A stretch of DNA of 64,000 nt, taken from NCBI RefSeq assembly GCF_000685075.1, contig NZ_BAYD01000023.1, forward strand, positions 1 through 64,000, in the 5' to 3' direction. This DNA comes from Paraburkholderia oxyphila NBRC 105797 (GTDB lineage Bacteria > Pseudomonadota > Gammaproteobacteria > Burkholderiales > Burkholderiaceae). The position numbers were made by a program, and so were the translations under genes. The notes under the pieces were generated by a model. That model was not told the DNA's origin, made no database searches, and saw only the letters and a program-made list of their open reading frames with translations. Below, piece by piece: positions 62,785-64,000 of the stretch (the stretch's first letter is position 1; the number at the start of each line of letters is the position of its first letter).

Positions 62785-63702
62785 TCAGGACCTCGTCATG
62801 CGCGCGTACGACGCAATCATGGTCGCCAGTTCTTGCGCAGCGGGCGTGAGTGGAACGCTTGCACGCTGAAGGAGGCTAACGGTCGATTCGGCCGTCCGCT
62901 CCGCGATGGCAATCGACGTGAGCTCTCCGCCGAACAGCCGATGTCGCGTGACGATTGACGGTTCCAGCGACAACCAGTCGGTTTCGACGATCAGATGCAG
63001 TGTGTCGAACAGTGCCTCGGTGGTGGCAACGATGCGGGGCGGGGCAAGGCCATGCGAGGCAAACAGATCCGTCAGTCGGTTGACGGGCGGTGCAGAGGTC
63101 GCGCCGGGCTGGCGCGTCGCGATCCAGTCGCAATCTGCCAGTTCGGCGAGCGCTTTGGCGTGCCGAAGCGGGTGCTCGCGCCGGCATACGACTACAGGGT
63201 CCGATGGAAATAGCGCTGTGACCGTCAGGTCCAGCGCGTCGGTTTTGGGGCCGACGAGCGCGACGGCAAAGTCCAGTGTGCCGTCGCGCAACCACGAGAT
63301 CATCTTGCGCGAGGTGCCGTTGACAAGGTGTATCGATACGCGCGGAAAGCGCGCGCAATACTGTGTCAGCACCGGCGCAAGCGTCTGGATCATGGGCTCC
63401 GTGGTCATGCCGAAGGTCACACTGCCGGTGAATTCGCCTCGCAATTGCCGCATCTCGTCCTCGGTGCGCTCGCATTCTCCGAGGATCGCACTGGCGCGCG
63501 CGAGCAAGCGTTCCCCGAAAACGGTCAGTCCGATGCCGCGGTTTGTACGCGTGAGCAGCGGCGCCCCGAGTTCGAGTTCCAGATTCTGCAGTTGCTGAGT
63601 AATGCTGCTTTGGGCGAGATCCAGCGCGCGAGCGGCGCCACGCAGGCTGCCCTGCTCGGCAACCGCTGAAAAGATGCGCAATTGTGCGAGCGTCAGGGGC
63701 AT
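62785..63702 (-). CDS. LysR-family transcriptional regulator, CynR/CbbR-like
   Basis: I chose the Met at 63702 (MPLTLAQLRIFSAVAEQGSLRGAARALDLAQSSITQQLQNLELELGAPLLTRTNRG); upstream in-frame Mets at 63729 and 63744 add no conserved sequence. The effector domain begins GSVTFGMTTEPMIQTLAPVL. It is divergent from the amino-acid binding-protein gene at 63807, with about 100 nt between them. It may control that transporter, the AhpD-fold gene downstream, or both. Confidence 0.92.
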   Translation of the reverse strand: MPLTLAQLRIFSAVAEQGSLRGAARALDLAQSSITQQLQNLELELGAPLLTRTNRGIGLTVFGERLLARASAILGECERTEDEMRQLRGEFTGSVTFGMTTEPMIQTLAPVLTQYCARFPRVSIHLVNGTSRKMISWLRDGTLDFAVALVGPKTDALDLTVTALFPSDPVVVCRREHPLRHAKALAELADCDWIATRQPGATSAPPVNRLTDLFASHGLAPPRIVATTEALFDTLHLIVETDWLSLEPSIVTRHRLFGGELTSIAIAERTAESTVSLLQRASVPLTPAAQELATMIASYARMTRS

Positions 63703-63806
63703 GAGTCGGTGATCGGTAAAAACGATCATGATAGCCACATCCACACTTTTCAGGGCATTTTGAGCACCCTAGGATCGGGGCCTGTTCTTTGGAGACCCCT
63801 GCAACC

Positions 63807-64000
63807 ATGACGAAACTTCTTCGAGCCGCACTGGGCGGCCTGTTGGCAATGAGCCTCTTTGGCGCGGCGGGTATGGCGCAGGCGGCCGATCCCGGGGTCG
63901 TGCGCTTCGGCATCGACCCGACCTATCCCCCGATGGACTCGAAGGCGCCGGACGGGAGCGTGCGGGGCTTCGATGTCGATCTCGGCAACGAAATCTGCCG
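63807..64000 (+). CDS. Amino-acid ABC transporter substrate-binding protein (5' part only)
   Basis: The gene is cut by the right edge after ~64 codons. It has a signal peptide (MTKLLRAALGGLLAMSLFGAAGMAQA) and the start of a SBP_bac_3 domain (VVRFGIDPTYPPMDSKAPDGSVRGFDVDLGNEIC). That opening is typical of HisJ/ArgT-like periplasmic binding proteins for basic or polar amino acids. The rest of the transporter should lie to the right of the window. Confidence 0.88.
   Translation, partial: MTKLLRAALGGLLAMSLFGAAGMAQAADPGVVRFGIDPTYPPMDSKAPDGSVRGFDVDLGNEIC

Noticed and set aside
1..64000. rRNA or tRNA genes
   Set aside because: I saw no 16S/23S signature sequences and no cloverleaf with a T-loop GTTCGA(A/G)TC in proper context; a covariance-model scan would be needed to exclude a tRNA completely.

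Overview
The window looks like a chromosomal or chromid segment from a beta-proteobacterium of the Burkholderiaceae, most probably Paraburkholderia or Caballeronia. The evidence is the high GC content, the gene families (TctDE-type two-component pair, frmRA, the persulfide dioxygenase-rhodanese fusion, a short Burkholderia-type H-NS, many LysR regulators) and a REP-like hairpin of a type I associate with that group. The genus is an inference from gene content; no marker gene is present.

Layout. 1-1444: NfeD-type membrane protease, cut by the left edge. 1563-3330: a secreted TonB-C-like protein split by a 12-nt homopolymer. 3638-8278: histidine kinase and response regulator, divergent from a periplasmic binding protein and an MFS permease. 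8655-10395: formaldehyde detoxification (frmA, frmR with operator) and DUF2905. 10518-11657: HxlR regulator divergent from a glutathione S-transferase. 12054-16864: large MscS channel, MBL-rhodanese sulfur enzyme, SGNH lipoprotein. 16985-21390: AraC regulator divergent from H-NS and two tandem DUF1254 exported proteins. 21542-22312: DUF4239 membrane protein. 22670-34817: a two-partner secretion system, with a ~3455-residue adhesin carrying about 32 YDG repeats and its TpsB transporter. 34880-36755: NmrA-like oxidoreductase divergent from a LysR regulator.

36756-59788 is accessory and mosaic. It holds gene remnants, an AT-rich pair of unknown genes, a GNAT-Nudix fusion, an IS21-like element whose istB is split by a second transposon with two tyrosine recombinases and terminal inverted repeats, an IS110 element, and scattered aromatic-catabolism genes: a LinR/PcpR-like LysR, a PcpA/LinE-like hydroquinone dioxygenase, an alpha/beta hydrolase, a SphA/MetA-like outer-membrane protein, the N-terminal stub of an MFS permease, a Cache-domain protein, an MFS permease overlapping a TauD/TfdA dioxygenase, and a cupin protein. 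These genes plausibly once formed a catabolic island that insertion sequences rearranged.

59789-64000 returns to ordinary chromosome: an SDR and LysR pair, a carboxymuconolactone-decarboxylase-like protein, a LysR regulator, and the start of an amino-acid ABC binding protein cut by the right edge.

The strongest candidates for something unusual are the nested transposon in istB, the giant YDG-repeat adhesin, the GNAT-Nudix fusion, the AT-rich unknown pair at 37551-38594, and the PcpA-like catabolic cluster next to mobile elements.
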